Both the position numbers and the translations under genes were made by a program. Source: Helianthus annuus (lineage: Eukaryota; Streptophyta; Magnoliopsida; Asterales; Asteraceae). Taken from it: a stretch of DNA of 64,000 nucleotides. How positions within the stretch are numbered: the first letter of the stretch is position 1; every line of letters begins with the position of its first letter. Positions 54,175 through 64,000 of the stretch are shown in pieces. Under the pieces are notes generated by a model. The model had not been told where the DNA came from and did not search any database. It worked only from the letters and a program-made list of their open reading frames with translations. The DNA lies in NCBI RefSeq assembly GCF_002127325.2, contig NC_035443.2:119688462-119752461 (forward strand). The letters run 5' to 3'.

Positions 54175-54659
54175 CTACCATATTATAGTTTTTCAAATTT
54201 GGTACGCTAATGAAACTTTATTTTGTCTAAAAGCTTTAACAGGTTTTTCGTGGCATCGGGCATCTAATACCCGTTTGATGGACATATATTTATAAGGTAT
54301 ATACCTTACACCTCCTGATGCGAAACAATGTCGCATGTTTTAAGACTACATTGATTTTGGCTCGATTTGCATTGCAACTTTGCAAGTGATTCATTGTCTG
54401 TATTAGTAAACCTTACACGCAGGTGACAAGACTGGTGCATCAAAGATATCCAAATAACCAAAAGTCCAAAAGGCTTTTGAATCCAAGACAAAAACTTTTG
54501 TACTCACTTTTTTATGTAAAAAAATTTGTCATGACAGATTTATGATCACTATGCCAGAGCCAGACCTACTTCAAAATACTTTATTACTTTGTGCTGTGAC
54601 ATACATTAATGTTGTGACCCAGTGTTCCCTAGATTGTGCTATGTTATCAAACAGAAAAC
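54175..54659. other. Unassigned interval before a Helitron end
   Basis: No gene seen. It probably belongs to the body of the Helitron whose 3' end follows. Confidence 0.3.
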
Positions 54660-54703
54660 GATTCGGTTTAGTGCGCGGCAACGCCCGCTGGTATAAAACC
54701 TAG
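54660..54703 (+). mobile_element. Helitron 3' terminus (plus strand)
   Basis: GTGCGCGGCAACGCCCGC forms an imperfect GC hairpin, followed by TGGTATAAAAC and CTAG at 54700-54703, then T. The 5' end is not identifiable and may lie beyond element C. Confidence 0.6.
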
Positions 54704-54904
54704 TTTAATGATAATAATCAAATCCAAAATATAAAACCATTAGCAAAAAGCACAACTTTCCATAACAACTCCAACCTGTTTCAGTTTAGACTAATTTTAG
54801 ACGACACCGCATTTAAAATCAAACCATTTATTACCCATTTGTTTCCGGTCACTCAAGTTTTAAGCTTGTTTGTCCGTTTTTCTCAGTAGACCGTAACTTA
54901 CACA

Positions 54905-55994
54905 CCCCTAGTAGAACCTTTTGTTAATGGATCGCCCACTCGTGAATTCAGGTGTGAGAAAGGGGTGCGACAAGGGGATCCGCTTTCTCTGTTCCTATTT
55001 CTTTTAGCAATGGAGGCCCTTACGGGTTTTATCAAAAAGGCTGAAATGTTGGGAATAATAAATGGGATTAAATGACCGCTCACGGCCCTTGCCTTACTCA
55101 CCTTATGTATGCGGACGACATAGTTTTTATCGGAATGTGGGGGGAATCAAATGTTAAAAATATCATCAGGTTGATGAGATGTTTTAACATAATATCTGGG
55201 CTGAAAATTAATAACAAAAAAATCGAATTTATTTGGGGTCGGCGTTGGAGATGTGGCTGTGGAATGTTTGGCATCAGCTATAAATTGTAGAGTTGGTAGA
55301 TTTCCTTGCAAATACCTCGGTTTGGTACTTGGGGCAAATATGAACCTTGCACGTAATTGGAATGTTGTGATCGAGGCGAGTAAAACAAGATTATCAAGGT
55401 GGAAAGCGATCGCGTTGTCTATTGGGGCGAACAATGCTATTAAAATCGGTTTTAGATAGCCTTCTGCTCTACTTTTTTTCACTTTATAAAGCTCCCAAAT
55501 GTGTTCCGGAGGTTCTTGAAGGAATTAGAAGGAGTTTTTTTTTTGGGGCGGGAATGACTAAAAAAAGAAGACGAATTGGGTCTCTTGGGAACCGATAATC
55601 GGCCCAAAAGAAAAAGGTGGGGTTGGGATCATTACGGGATATGAATGTGAGTCTGTTGGTAAAATGGTGGTGGCGGTATAAAAATGAAGAAAGCAGACTG
55701 TGGAGAAAGGTAATCAAAGCAATACACTATAAATCACGAGCTTGGTCGAACTTTCCTGTGAAGGCCGGAGTAGTTGGTGTTTGGAATGCAATAGTGAAGG
55801 TGGAAACTGATTTGGAAGGATATAATATTCAAGTGGGGGACCTGTTTAAAGGGAAGTCGGGGGACGGCAAGACTATCCGGTTTTGGATTGATAAATGGGT
55901 CGGTGACACGCCTTTGAAAGATAAATCTCCTACATTATTTACGATTGAATCCAATAAAAATATTACGGTGGCGGGTAGAATAAATTGGATTTAA
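54905..55994 (+). pseudogene. LINE (L1-type) reverse transcriptase relic
   Basis: Plus-strand fragments in order are GSPTREFRCEKGVRQGDPLS and FLFLLAMEAL (RT core), HLMYADDIVFIG with catalytic YADD, SGLKINNKK, GRFPCKYLGLVLGAN and SLRDMNVSLLVKWWWRYKN. The frame 55617-55994 continues with LWRKVIKAIHY and TIRFWIDKWVGDTPLKDKSP. Stops (for example after INGIK near 55.07 kb) and several frameshifts disrupt it. The endonuclease domain and zf-RVT end are missing. It ends at or inside the foldback element that follows. Confidence 0.85.
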
Positions 55995-56330
55995 ATAATC
56001 TCAGCTTTCTCAATTTGTCTGATAATAATCCGAACTCGGTTATTGGCCGATAATAATCCGAACTAGTCCACTTTTGGCCGATAGTAGTCCGCCATTAAAA
56101 ATAGCTTAACAGAGTTAAGCTTTTTTTCCGAATTACAAACTGACGTTTTATGGATTTTGATCAGAACGAGAATTCGAGTCGATTTATGTAAAACTTACCT
56201 CGAAACGATACTTCAAACGACTTGATTTTTGTTAATTAGAAGTTTAAACACCTGAATTGAAGCACCGTTTTTGTCGTTAGGATTATTATTGGTCAAATTG
56301 AGAAAACTGGGATTATTTAAATCCAATTTG
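55982..56330. mobile_element. Foldback MITE-like element upstream of UTP15
   Basis: About 55-bp inverted arms read AAATTGGATTTAAATAATC and TTTCTCAATTTG, with ATAATAATCC. No clear target duplication is visible. The interior has three ATAATAATCCGAACT-type copies. It ends about 200 bp before the UTP15 start codon and so lies in or near that gene's promoter. Confidence 0.6.
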
Positions 56331-56457
56331 TCAAATACTAATAATAATATAACTATAACTTTAGTGTTCAAACTATAACATCCCAAACATTAGTGACTAA
56401 ATGAACAAAAAAGAAAGAAAAAAAACAATAAAACCATTTCATCGTATGTAAAAACCA

Positions 56458-56475
56458 AAACCCTAAAAACCCTAA
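56458..56475 (+). promoter_or_regulatory. Tandem telo-box in the UTP15 5' region
   Basis: Two perfect AAACCCTAA boxes lie end to end at 56458-56466 and 56467-56475, about 60 bp before the ATG. Telo-boxes are common in plant ribosomal-protein and ribosome-biogenesis promoters, which fits the gene's role. Confidence 0.75.
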
Positions 56476-56536
56476 ACTCTTAACAACAAACAACCGACGA
56501 CACCTTATTCATTCTGCTTCTTCCTCTTCCTCTCCA

Positions 56537-58132
56537 ATGGCGATCAATGACAAGCAAACCTTCACCATTAAACCAAAACTCAAACCCACCACCAAAAAAT
56601 CATCATCAACCCCAGAACAAAAGTACTGGAAATCATTCAAATCCAAAGAACCGCAACCCCTAATCTCCTCCATAACTTCACTCGCATTCTCCCCAACTTC
56701 TCCACACGATTTCGCCGCCACCCACTCCGCCACCGTCACTATCTTCTCCTCCCAAACCCTCCAACCCAAATCCACCATCTCCGCCTTCAAAGACACCGCC
56801 ACCTCCGGCTGCTTCCGCTCCGACGGCCTCCTCCTTGCCGCCGGCTCTTTATCCGGCCTCATTCAGATATTCGATGTCAAGAAACGCGCCCCTCTCCGGA
56901 AACTCTCCGGCCACACCCGTCCGGTACATTTTGTTACGTATCCGCGTGTAGATAAGTTGCACTTGTTTTCGGGTGGGGATGATTCTGTTGTAAAGTATTG
57001 GGAGGTTTGGTCGGGTACTCATCGTAGTTTCACCGGGCATAAGGATTATGTCCGGTGTGGCGATGGATCACCTGTTAATGATCACATGTTTGTTTCGGGT
57101 TCGTATGACCACACGGTTAAGTTTTGGGATGTGAGGGAATCGAGTAATAGTTCAGCTTTGGTTTTGAGTGTGGATCATGGGGCTCCGGTTGAGGATGTGG
57201 TATACTTGCCGTCGGGTGGGTTGGTTGCGAGTGCGGGTGGGAATTCGGTGAAGATTTGGGATGTGATTGGGGGCGGGAAGTTGTTGCATTCGATGGAGTG
57301 TCATAATAAGACGGTGACGAAACTCTGTGTCGCGAAAATTGGGGACGATGGCCGTAATGGGGATTTTGGTAATCAGTTTCGGATTATGAGTGTTTCGTTG
57401 GATGGGTATTTGAAAGTGTTTGATTACTCGAGGTTGAAGGTTACCAGTTCCATAAGGTACCCGAAATCATTGATGTCGGTTGCGTTTTCGCCGGATGGTT
57501 CTACTAGGGTTGTTGGTAGTTCGAACGGGGATTTATACGCAGGGAAGCGAAAAACGAGTGAAAATGCGGAATCGGTGAAATCTGAGTGGGGGAAATACGT
57601 TGGGTTTGGAGCGATAGATGAGCCCGAGAAGAGGGTGTTAAGGCCTTCGTATTTTCGTTACTTTCATCGTGGGCAAAGCGAGAAGCCTTCGAAAGGGGAT
57701 TACATAATCACAAGACCGAAAAAGGTGAAGCTAGCGGAACACGATAAGCTATTGAAGAAGTTTCATCACAAAGAGGCTTTGGTGGCTGCATTGACGGCGA
57801 AAAACCCCGAAAACGTAGTGGCGGTGATGGAGGAATTGGTGTCAAGAAAGAAGCTCTTGAAGTGCGTGTCGAATTTGGGAACGGATGAGCTCGGTTTGCT
57901 GTTGAGTTTCTTACAGAAGTACTCCACAATGCCGCGATATGCAAATGTGTTGATTGTTTTAGCGAAGAAAGTTGTGGAAAACCGAGTTGAGGATATTAGT
58001 GGTTCGGAGGAATTAAAAGGGTATGTTCGGAATCTTAAGAGGTCAGTCGCTGAGGAGATAAGGATTCAAGAATCTTTGCAGGAAATACAAGGTATGATCT
58101 CTCCTTTACTGAAGATTGCGGGGAGAAGATGA
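56537..58132 (+). CDS. UTP15: UTP15 / SLOW WALKER1, nucleolar WD40 protein of the SSU processome
   Basis: An intact, intronless 531-codon frame. UTP15 is a subunit of the UtpA (t-UTP) subcomplex of the U3 snoRNP/SSU processome, which acts in the nucleolus on early 18S pre-rRNA processing. The Arabidopsis homologue SWA1 is needed for gametophyte development. Seven WD40 blades cover about residues 42-335, with WD ends such as LIQIFDV, VVKYWEV, VKFWDV and VKIWDV and GH-type starts (LSGHTRPVHF, FTGHKDYVRC). The UTP15 C-terminal helical domain lies at about 375-525 (HKEALVAALTAKNPENVVAV, VSRKKLLKCVSNLGTDELGL). Length matches the family. The ATG at 56537 is the first in frame, after a CT-rich 5' UTR and the telo-boxes. 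Codon use is richer in C near the start and G/T later, with no sign of damage. Confidence 0.95.
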   Translation: MAINDKQTFTIKPKLKPTTKKSSSTPEQKYWKSFKSKEPQPLISSITSLAFSPTSPHDFAATHSATVTIFSSQTLQPKSTISAFKDTATSGCFRSDGLLLAAGSLSGLIQIFDVKKRAPLRKLSGHTRPVHFVTYPRVDKLHLFSGGDDSVVKYWEVWSGTHRSFTGHKDYVRCGDGSPVNDHMFVSGSYDHTVKFWDVRESSNSSALVLSVDHGAPVEDVVYLPSGGLVASAGGNSVKIWDVIGGGKLLHSMECHNKTVTKLCVAKIGDDGRNGDFGNQFRIMSVSLDGYLKVFDYSRLKVTSSIRYPKSLMSVAFSPDGSTRVVGSSNGDLYAGKRKTSENAESVKSEWGKYVGFGAIDEPEKRVLRPSYFRYFHRGQSEKPSKGDYIITRPKKVKLAEHDKLLKKFHHKEALVAALTAKNPENVVAVMEELVSRKKLLKCVSNLGTDELGLLLSFLQKYSTMPRYANVLIVLAKKVVENRVEDISGSEELKGYVRNLKRSVAEEIRIQESLQEIQGMISPLLKIAGRR

Positions 58133-59727
58133 ATACTAGTAGTAAGGTGATATGATTATGTTTTTGTCATTACAAGATGTTATTTCGGTTATAAAGCGCC
58201 TTGCGAGAAGTTTAAATTGTTGTTTTCTTTGTTTTTAGTTGTTGTATGAATAGTTTTTTGAGGGATGGTGCAACTTCAATTTATGTTATTTTTATATATT
58301 CTATTTTGTTCAAGTTGAAACAGATCGGATAGGGTTTTGTTTGACCCAAAACAGCATTTTTTTGACCATTTCTGTGAACAATTAGTGTTAATAGTAATAT
58401 AATTGTTTGAATAAGTTGGTTTAGAAGGTTTTATGGATTAAGAAATACACGTAGGGACTTAGAAGTGGTCATGATCCGGTTCGTCCGGTTTTGATAAAAT
58501 TTCTAGGCTGAACCACTAAGTACAGTTTGGACGATTTTGTCTGTTATTTATTATTATTTTTTTTTCAAAATAGTTAGTTTGCATCAAATATTTAAAAACG
58601 ATAAAGATGGTTCATGAATATTATATGTATGCATAACTACATGTTCCAAAAATGAAAAAGAAAATAAGCTAAAAGGCTGGTTCCAAGTTACAAACTGTGG
58701 ACCGACCAACTAAACTGTGGATCGAACCGTCCAATTTGCTTCGGTCTGGGCAGTTTGGTCGTTTTCAACGGTTTATCTACTTTGGGTGACTTTTAGCCCA
58801 TTTGACCCGTTTCCTTTATTGTGAATCTTTATTTGATTTTATCTATTTGGCTCGTTACATATATTTATAAGTAAATGGACCGAAATTGCTGCTAAAAGTA
58901 AAAAGGGTAAAATTTTGAAAATGAAAATCTGACTGTTAATTCCCTAGGGAGCACCGAGTTCTCACTGGAGAACTGCGTGCATACCCCAAAAGCGACAAGA
59001 CCCGGTCCCCTAGCATTTGGCCTTAGACAGTTAGACCTGCAGAAAGTCGAAGAGAAAAAAAGTCAAAACACGGTTGCTAGAAAGCCTTGTGAATTGCTGC
59101 AAGTAAACAATTGGTTGAACCAGGACCATGCCCAGATCCCATCATTCTCCCTTCACAAATTATTCTAATATTCATCTTGAAAATTCTCCAAATTTACAAA
59201 ATACGATGATGATATACATCAGGTTCGGTTACTGAAATGGGTTAACTGGGTCACATTTTTACCCGCATCCGAACCTGAAGACCAGCCATGATCCGACCCA
59301 TCTGCAGCAAATTAGAGCCTTGTTTTTATTTCCAATTTATGCAACTTAATTCCCATGTTTCCTTCTTTTTATTTTCCTGCATTTAGTTCAAAGTTTGTGG
59401 TAGTGGTCAAAGTCAGTTTGTATGTTTTTAGGTACTGGGTCAGTTTCTTTTTCTTTTTTTTTTTCTATACGGACGAGCAAATGGCAAGATGCAAAGGTGT
59501 GGTTTTTGTTTTTGTGAAAATATCTTTGTTAATTTTACTTGGCATGTTTGAATGGTGTTCTTGGAGCCTAGATTAGAGTCAAGTGGTGTATCTGTATCAT
59601 GATTCTCATTTAGTTTTGCCCTAACCGTTTTCTTGTGTGGTGATTCTGTATCACAAAAGACCCTTAGATCTATCCATTTTATTTAGAGTTTTAATTTCCT
59701 ACCCGTTACCGAACCGTTTGCTATCAT
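58133..59727. other. UTP15 3' UTR and gene-free interval
   Basis: The first 200 bases, T-rich, are the likely 3' UTR of UTP15. Beyond that only degenerate GGTTCGGTCC-type inverted sequences near 58470-58760 are seen, reminiscent of a worn hAT MITE. No gene found. Confidence 0.4.
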
Positions 59728-61255
59728 ATGAGTTTATCGTCATTGTCATCGTCTACGTCTTTATCCGATGAATAATATGAGGTTTTCATGGGTCTTGTTC
59801 TATCCATGGTCCAATTGATAGTTCATCGTGCTGAGCAATCTATATCACATTCTTTAACAAAAAGAGCTCGAGTTTACCGGCAATTCAACGATTATTTTGG
59901 TACTTCATTATATAATTAAGAATAGTTTAGGCGTTGTCTTCGCATGAGTAGGCAATTGCTTGTATGAATAGTTAACAATTTAGAACGAGAGGTGCCATTT
60001 TTTCAAACGAGTGGATGCACTAGGCGGATGGGGTTTTACTGCTCTACAAAAAAATGCATCCACAATTCGTCAAATTGCATAGCACACGACTGATGTTAGG
60101 TGATCATTTGTGAATGTGTGATTAACCTTTACGGTACAATATTCTTGAGGAACCCGGCATCCAGTGAGATCCAAAAACATACGAGATCCTACTTCGTGGC
60201 AAGGTCCACACATGTGAGATGATCATTCATACCCGAGAATAATACTTAAAGCACTAGTCTCATGATCTTTGGATATGACAATGATATCAATGTTCTAGAT
60301 TAGTAACCAACCTTTAACTCCATCATAGATGGAGTTGTACCGAACTTTGTTTTCGGTTAATTGAGTGCAATACAAACACGAGTATTATCTTGTCAATGGT
60401 TTTTATCTAAATATGCTACATTTGCCAAATCATATGCATGCCAGTTGGATGATAAAAGCAAGAAATTCAAACAATTCCAGGAAGTGGAAGATAGGACATC
60501 GAGCGAGCGTTCAGTAGTTTCTTAAAGCAGCAATGGTACATCTTGAGTCATCCGGCCTGGGTTTGGATGGAAAAAAAGAATTTGGAACATAATGTGTGCT
60601 CGTGCAATTTTACATAATATGATTTTCGATGACGTAGGACAAGCGTTTTACTTAGGGCTGCAAACGAACCGAACGAACACGAACAAGACCTTGTTCGTGT
60701 TCGTTTGTTAAGAAATATATGTGTTTGCGAACCGTTCACGAACACTTATCGAACGAGATTTTATGTTCGTGTTCGTTTGTTAAGGAAATGAATTTGTTCA
60801 TGTTCGTTTGTGTTTGTTTGTTTATTTTAGGCAACGAACGTTTAGGAACAAAATATATAATACACCGACACTTATTAGATATTTAATATGTGGAATTTTA
60901 AGTATTTAAATAAATATAAAAACTAAAAACACTAATGAAGTATCGAACACAAACGAACACGTTACCGAATGTTCACGAACATAAACGAACGAACACGACC
61001 CCTGTTCATATTTGTTCATTTAACTAAACGAACAAAATTTCTTGTTCGTGTTCGTTTGTTTAATAAACAAACGAACACAAACGAACTTCCCGCCGAACGG
61101 TTCACAAACTGTTCGCCGAACGTTTGGTTCGTTTGCAGCCCTAGTTTTACTAAAACTTTGAAGGTGTAATCTACCTGGCCTATGTAGTAGAGATCACTGA
61201 AGAAGAGAGAGAGGCAAATAAGGTGATGATCAACGATCAAAAAACACATAACAAT
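59728..61255 (+). pseudogene. Dead PIF/Harbinger (ALP1-like) transposase, interrupted by a hAT MITE
   Basis: Plus-strand fragments follow Harbinger transposases in order. MSLSSLSSSTSLSDE opens it, then RARVYRQFNDYFG, RMSRQLLV-stop-IVNNLEREVPFF, GFTALQKNASTIRQIA, SHDLWI...NDINVLD, then FKQFQE and ARAILHNMIFDDVGQAFY near 60.64 kb. The C-terminal TEEEREANKVMINDQKTHNN is found after the MITE at 61.2 kb. These proteins are DDE nucleases that cut and paste the element. Multiple stops, frameshifts and a deletion between LWI and NDINVLD remove activity. Element ends were not found. It is the transposase type that the ORF1-only element at 18.3 kb lacks, but no direct link between them is shown. Confidence 0.75.
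60653..61143. mobile_element. hAT-type MITE with 8-bp TSD, inside the transposase relic
   Basis: TIRs TAGGGCTGCAAACGAACC match at 22 of 23 bases counting five further. Target duplication GTTTTACT is perfect (60645-60652 and 61144-61151). The interior is made of ACGAAC/GTTCGT words in both orientations, forming a large foldback. It splits the C-terminal end of the Harbinger transposase relic. Confidence 0.92.
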
Positions 61256-61274
61256 ATATTTATGTAGAGTTAAT

Positions 61275-61450
61275 TACTCTTTTCGTCCCTGTGGTTTGTC
61301 ACTGTGGTTTCACTTTCGTAACCATTTTAGTCCATCTCGTAACCATTTCAGTCCCTGCACTTAACAGAATAATGGATTGAAATGGTTACGAAAGTGAAAC
61401 CACAGGGACTAAAATGGTTACGAAAATGAAACCACAGGGACTTGAAATCG
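61275..61450. mobile_element. Small foldback MITE
   Basis: Repeats of GTCCCTGTGGTTTCACTTTC and GTAACCATTTTAGTCC lie in the left half and twice inverted in the right half, giving a long stem. No target duplication defined. Confidence 0.55.
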
Positions 61451-61660
61451 CAATTTTTAAACTAATAGACTGAAATCGAAACTAGTATTTATGTACAATA
61501 TGATGCCCTAGTTATTTTATGTATTTTTCATGCATTGTTAAAAAATTAAATTAGAACTAATATTTTATTTATGTTGTTAATATATTTGTTTCAATATCAT
61601 TATTGTTTAATGAAAATTAATTGTTTCAAATAATCAATGGGTTATAAAATTAATTTAAAT

Positions 61661-61956
61661 AGTTAACTGCCATTTTAGTCTCTCTGGTTTGTTCAATTAT
61701 GTCAGTTCAAGCCAAATTCTAAATTTGTACCAGTTTCGTCGCTGACATTCTTGAAACGTGCCAGTTCCATAAAAAAACTAAGGTTGAATCGAATAATATG
61801 ACAAACCACAGGGACAAAAATGACAGTTAACTCATGTTTTTTTGGATGAAACTGACATGTTTCAAGAATGTCAGGGACGGAAATAGTACAAATTTGAAAT
61901 TTGGTCTAAACTGACATAACTGGACAAACTAAATGGACGAAAATGACAGTTAACTC
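61661..61956. mobile_element. Foldback MITE, Mutator-like TSD
   Basis: Arms of about 115 bp are complementary (AGTTAACTGCCATTTTAG against its inverted copy, GACATTCTTGAAACRTG). The flanks carry TAATTTAAAT at 61651-61660 and 61957-61966, a 9-10 bp duplication as for Mutator-type MITEs. No coding capacity. Confidence 0.78.
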
Positions 61957-61966
61957 TAATTTAAAT

Positions 61967-62760
61967 CACCAGTTACCATTCACAAACCAAGTGAAAGTGA
62001 AATCCATATCCTGCCTTTTTTTGGGCCAGCCAAGACAAATTTATTCATCACCAAACAACCGAAACTCTCTTAGCAAGCAGCTAAGAAAGGACAGACCCAA
62101 ACACAGACGACAAACAAACACTGAAACAACCACCTGACCACATTCTACCCAAAGACCAGACCACTGTTGCTCCAATTATCCGGGTTTAGACCTGGCTACA
62201 TAGTCTTTTAAGATTTTTTTGATATACTAGGCTGCTGGAAACAAGATCTGGTAATTAGTCCTAACCCAACCTGCCCCACCCATCCACAGTAACCCGAGAC
62301 CCGACCCAACATTTAATTTTCGGCCCTCAGCTTTCAATATCCCATGTTTTGGTTTCGGTCTCGAGCTCAGGCCGGGCCTATGATTAACATCATTGTTTAC
62401 TAAACTACCAAACATGTATACTAACATAAGATCCACTAAATCAACTCCCATCATGTAGCAGACTGCATATCAACTGATAAACCAAACATAAAACAACAAG
62501 CACACGCATTTTAAACTAAAATCAAACAAACGAGAACACACATCGCCAAGCAAATACTCCAAGACTAATTTAACGACCATGAGTAAAACGAGTATAAATA
62601 CATAGGTGTGCATAAAACATAGAAAAGAATGTGCATACACGATTATGGTAAAACCCGGGCCATACAGAAGTCAATAAGCAACCCCAGGATGTTACGACAA
62701 TCGATATGATTGGTTGAAAGAAACATCATTAAGATCCTGCACAGTGTGGTAACGATTATT
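61967..62760 (-). other. NPL4 3' flank
   Basis: The bases just left of the stop codon at 62761 are the likely 3' UTR of the NPL4-like gene. Nothing else is recognised. Confidence 0.45.
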
Positions 62761-64000
62761 TCAACCAGATGCTGCCATGGACTCGATCAGGATCTGGTAA
62801 CCTTCGGGAATGGTTGCCTGTGCGCGGACACACCCTGCTAATGCTGGGACATCGGAATTCACGTCGAGAAACCTGCCTATGAAAAGCAGTAAATGGAAGT
62901 CAGAAATACGCTTCACGAAAGAGAGATTCTTGGTACGATCCAAATGGTTCTTTAGAGTTCTCATTGTGATCGCTGTGTTTCGGTTCTCAACTGGAAATGT
63001 TGATGATAATGGACCCTGCAAAAATACGGATGATACATAAATACTTTTATTTAATGGAAGAACAGTCGATGAACAATGATATTGAAACATAGTGGCGAGC
63101 ATATAAGCTAATGACTGAACCATAACCAAACAAAAAATACATATACAAACAAACTGCAGACACGAATAACCTTCAGTCATTAGCTTAATAAGGCTGAAAA
63201 CAACCTGAATAAGTATTAAAGCAACTGAAAACAGCCCTAAACAGGCCTAAGAAGCTAAGACATGTCTAAAACCCCCCACAATGGTACTTCATACTATGCG
63301 CTTGGCTTAAAAAAGCCCTCACTTGATTCTGATTCTCGTTCTCCTATGTTAACATCCGAAACCACCTCGAATGTGACGAGTCCCACGGCAAACAATTTGA
63401 GCCCGTTTGGTCCTACTCTTTCGTCTGGCAGATTAAGGTTAGGCCTGGTTTTTCCTCTTATTCCTATAACCTACTGCAGGCATAGTTTTAAAATGCGCGA
63501 CTCGGAGTCTAGAATTACACGAGTCAGACTTTGTGCTTCTTTACGTAGAGGTTATTTATATATTAAATCGTATATAAAAACATATTCAAAATCAAACATC
63601 AAGAATCACAAACGAACCTGATGATCAAAGATCTTCACAACCACCAAAAAGAAATCATTATCCACTTCCCGCGTATCCTTCCCACCAACGACTACATCCT
63701 TGTTCATCTTCGAACACTTGGGGTCATCACCCTCCGCAATCTCCCCCTCAAACCACCCGTCCTTAAACAACTTAACACACAAATCACTCATCTGAAACGC
63801 CTCAAAATGCACATCCGCACCCCCGTCCTCGTTCACCTCCAACTTCACCACCACCGTCACCCACTCCTTCACCTCACTCTCCGCCTGCAACTCCACCGCC
63901 TGCAACACCTCCCTATTCGACAACGTATAATCCCTCTTCCCTTGACCAACCGTCTGTGTAAATATAAACCCCAATTTCCGCATCCCTAACCCCAACGCAA
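62761..64000 (-). CDS. NPL4: NPL4-like protein, last two exons (partial, runs off the window)
   Basis: NPL4 pairs with UFD1 as the substrate-recruiting cofactor of the AAA+ ATPase CDC48/p97, acting in ER-associated degradation and other ubiquitin-dependent extraction. The upstream exon (64000-63618, open at the window edge) reads RKLGFIFTQTVGQGKRDYTL, AVELQAESEVKEWVTVVVKL, ADVHFEAFQMSDLCVKLFKD and KEVDNDFF-like EVDNDFFLVVVKIFDHQ. It ends at CAG|GTTCG. After a 602-bp GT..AG intron (63617-63016) the last exon (63015-62761) starts GPLSSTFPVENRN and ends PEGYQILIESMAASG, TGA. Both exons are phase 0 at the junction and undamaged. This is the C-terminal NPL4 domain; the N-terminal ubiquitin-like and zinc-finger parts lie beyond the window. 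It converges on UTP15, 4.6 kb apart. Confidence 0.93.

Noticed and set aside
56509..57944. Minus-strand frames opposite UTP15
   Set aside because: Shadows of the WD40 coding sequence.

Overview
The window is a nuclear segment of a flowering-plant genome, about two-thirds AT, in which two host genes sit at the right end and almost everything else is layered transposable-element DNA. Plant-type introns, a plant telo-box promoter, plant Ty1/copia, Athila-like, PIF/Harbinger, hAT, Mutator, Helitron, L1-type LINE and tRNA-derived SINE sequences all point to a eudicot. The flavour of several elements recalls Asteraceae (lettuce, sunflower and chrysanthemum relatives), but that is recollection, not something the sequence proves.

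Layout. 0-3 kb: decayed Athila-like ORF1 with repeat-rich flanks. 3.1-9.1 kb: two non-autonomous Helitrons on either side of a Mutator-like element with 9-bp target duplications. 9.1-16.7 kb: LINE tail, then copia element A (LTRs nearly identical, interior dead). 18.2-25.2 kb: Helitron ends, a PIF/Harbinger element carrying only its Myb/SANT gene, a Tourist-like MITE, a hAT MITE, a SINE with a clean 15-bp duplication, and a LINE fragment split by a solo LTR. 25.7-33.7 kb: a relic of an inositol-polyphosphate 5-phosphatase gene, broken by copia element B and by a Mutator-like element that carries a piece of a HOP/STI1 co-chaperone gene. 34.8-54.2 kb: copia element C (minus strand), coding-intact except that an 11.6-kb SIRE-like copia element D sits inside its integrase. 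54.7-56.3 kb: Helitron end, LINE reverse transcriptase relic and a foldback element. 56.5-58.1 kb: intact intronless UTP15/SWA1 gene. 59.7-61.3 kb: dead PIF/Harbinger transposase with a hAT MITE inside. 62.8-64 kb: last two exons of an NPL4-like gene, convergent with UTP15.

The most interesting structure is in element D. Downstream of pol it carries a separate gene of unknown function (about 850 codons, two apparent frameshifts). Upstream of that gene lies a promoter-like module resembling the element's own LTR promoter: a perfect palindrome (26 bp internally, 24 bp in the LTR), 15-16 bp from a TATA box. A CT-rich 5' UTR, a GT..AG intron of 890 bp and the start codon follow. A 13-bp polypurine-tract sequence occurs on both sides of the cargo. 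Element B offers a second unusual arrangement: gag has no usable ATG in its own open frame, and a start codon plus a consensus splice donor lie inside the LTR, so gag seems to be made from a spliced RNA whose first coding exon is LTR sequence.

The host genes work in ribosome biogenesis (UTP15, SSU processome) and in CDC48-dependent protein extraction and degradation (NPL4). Their adjacency does not by itself imply a shared pathway.
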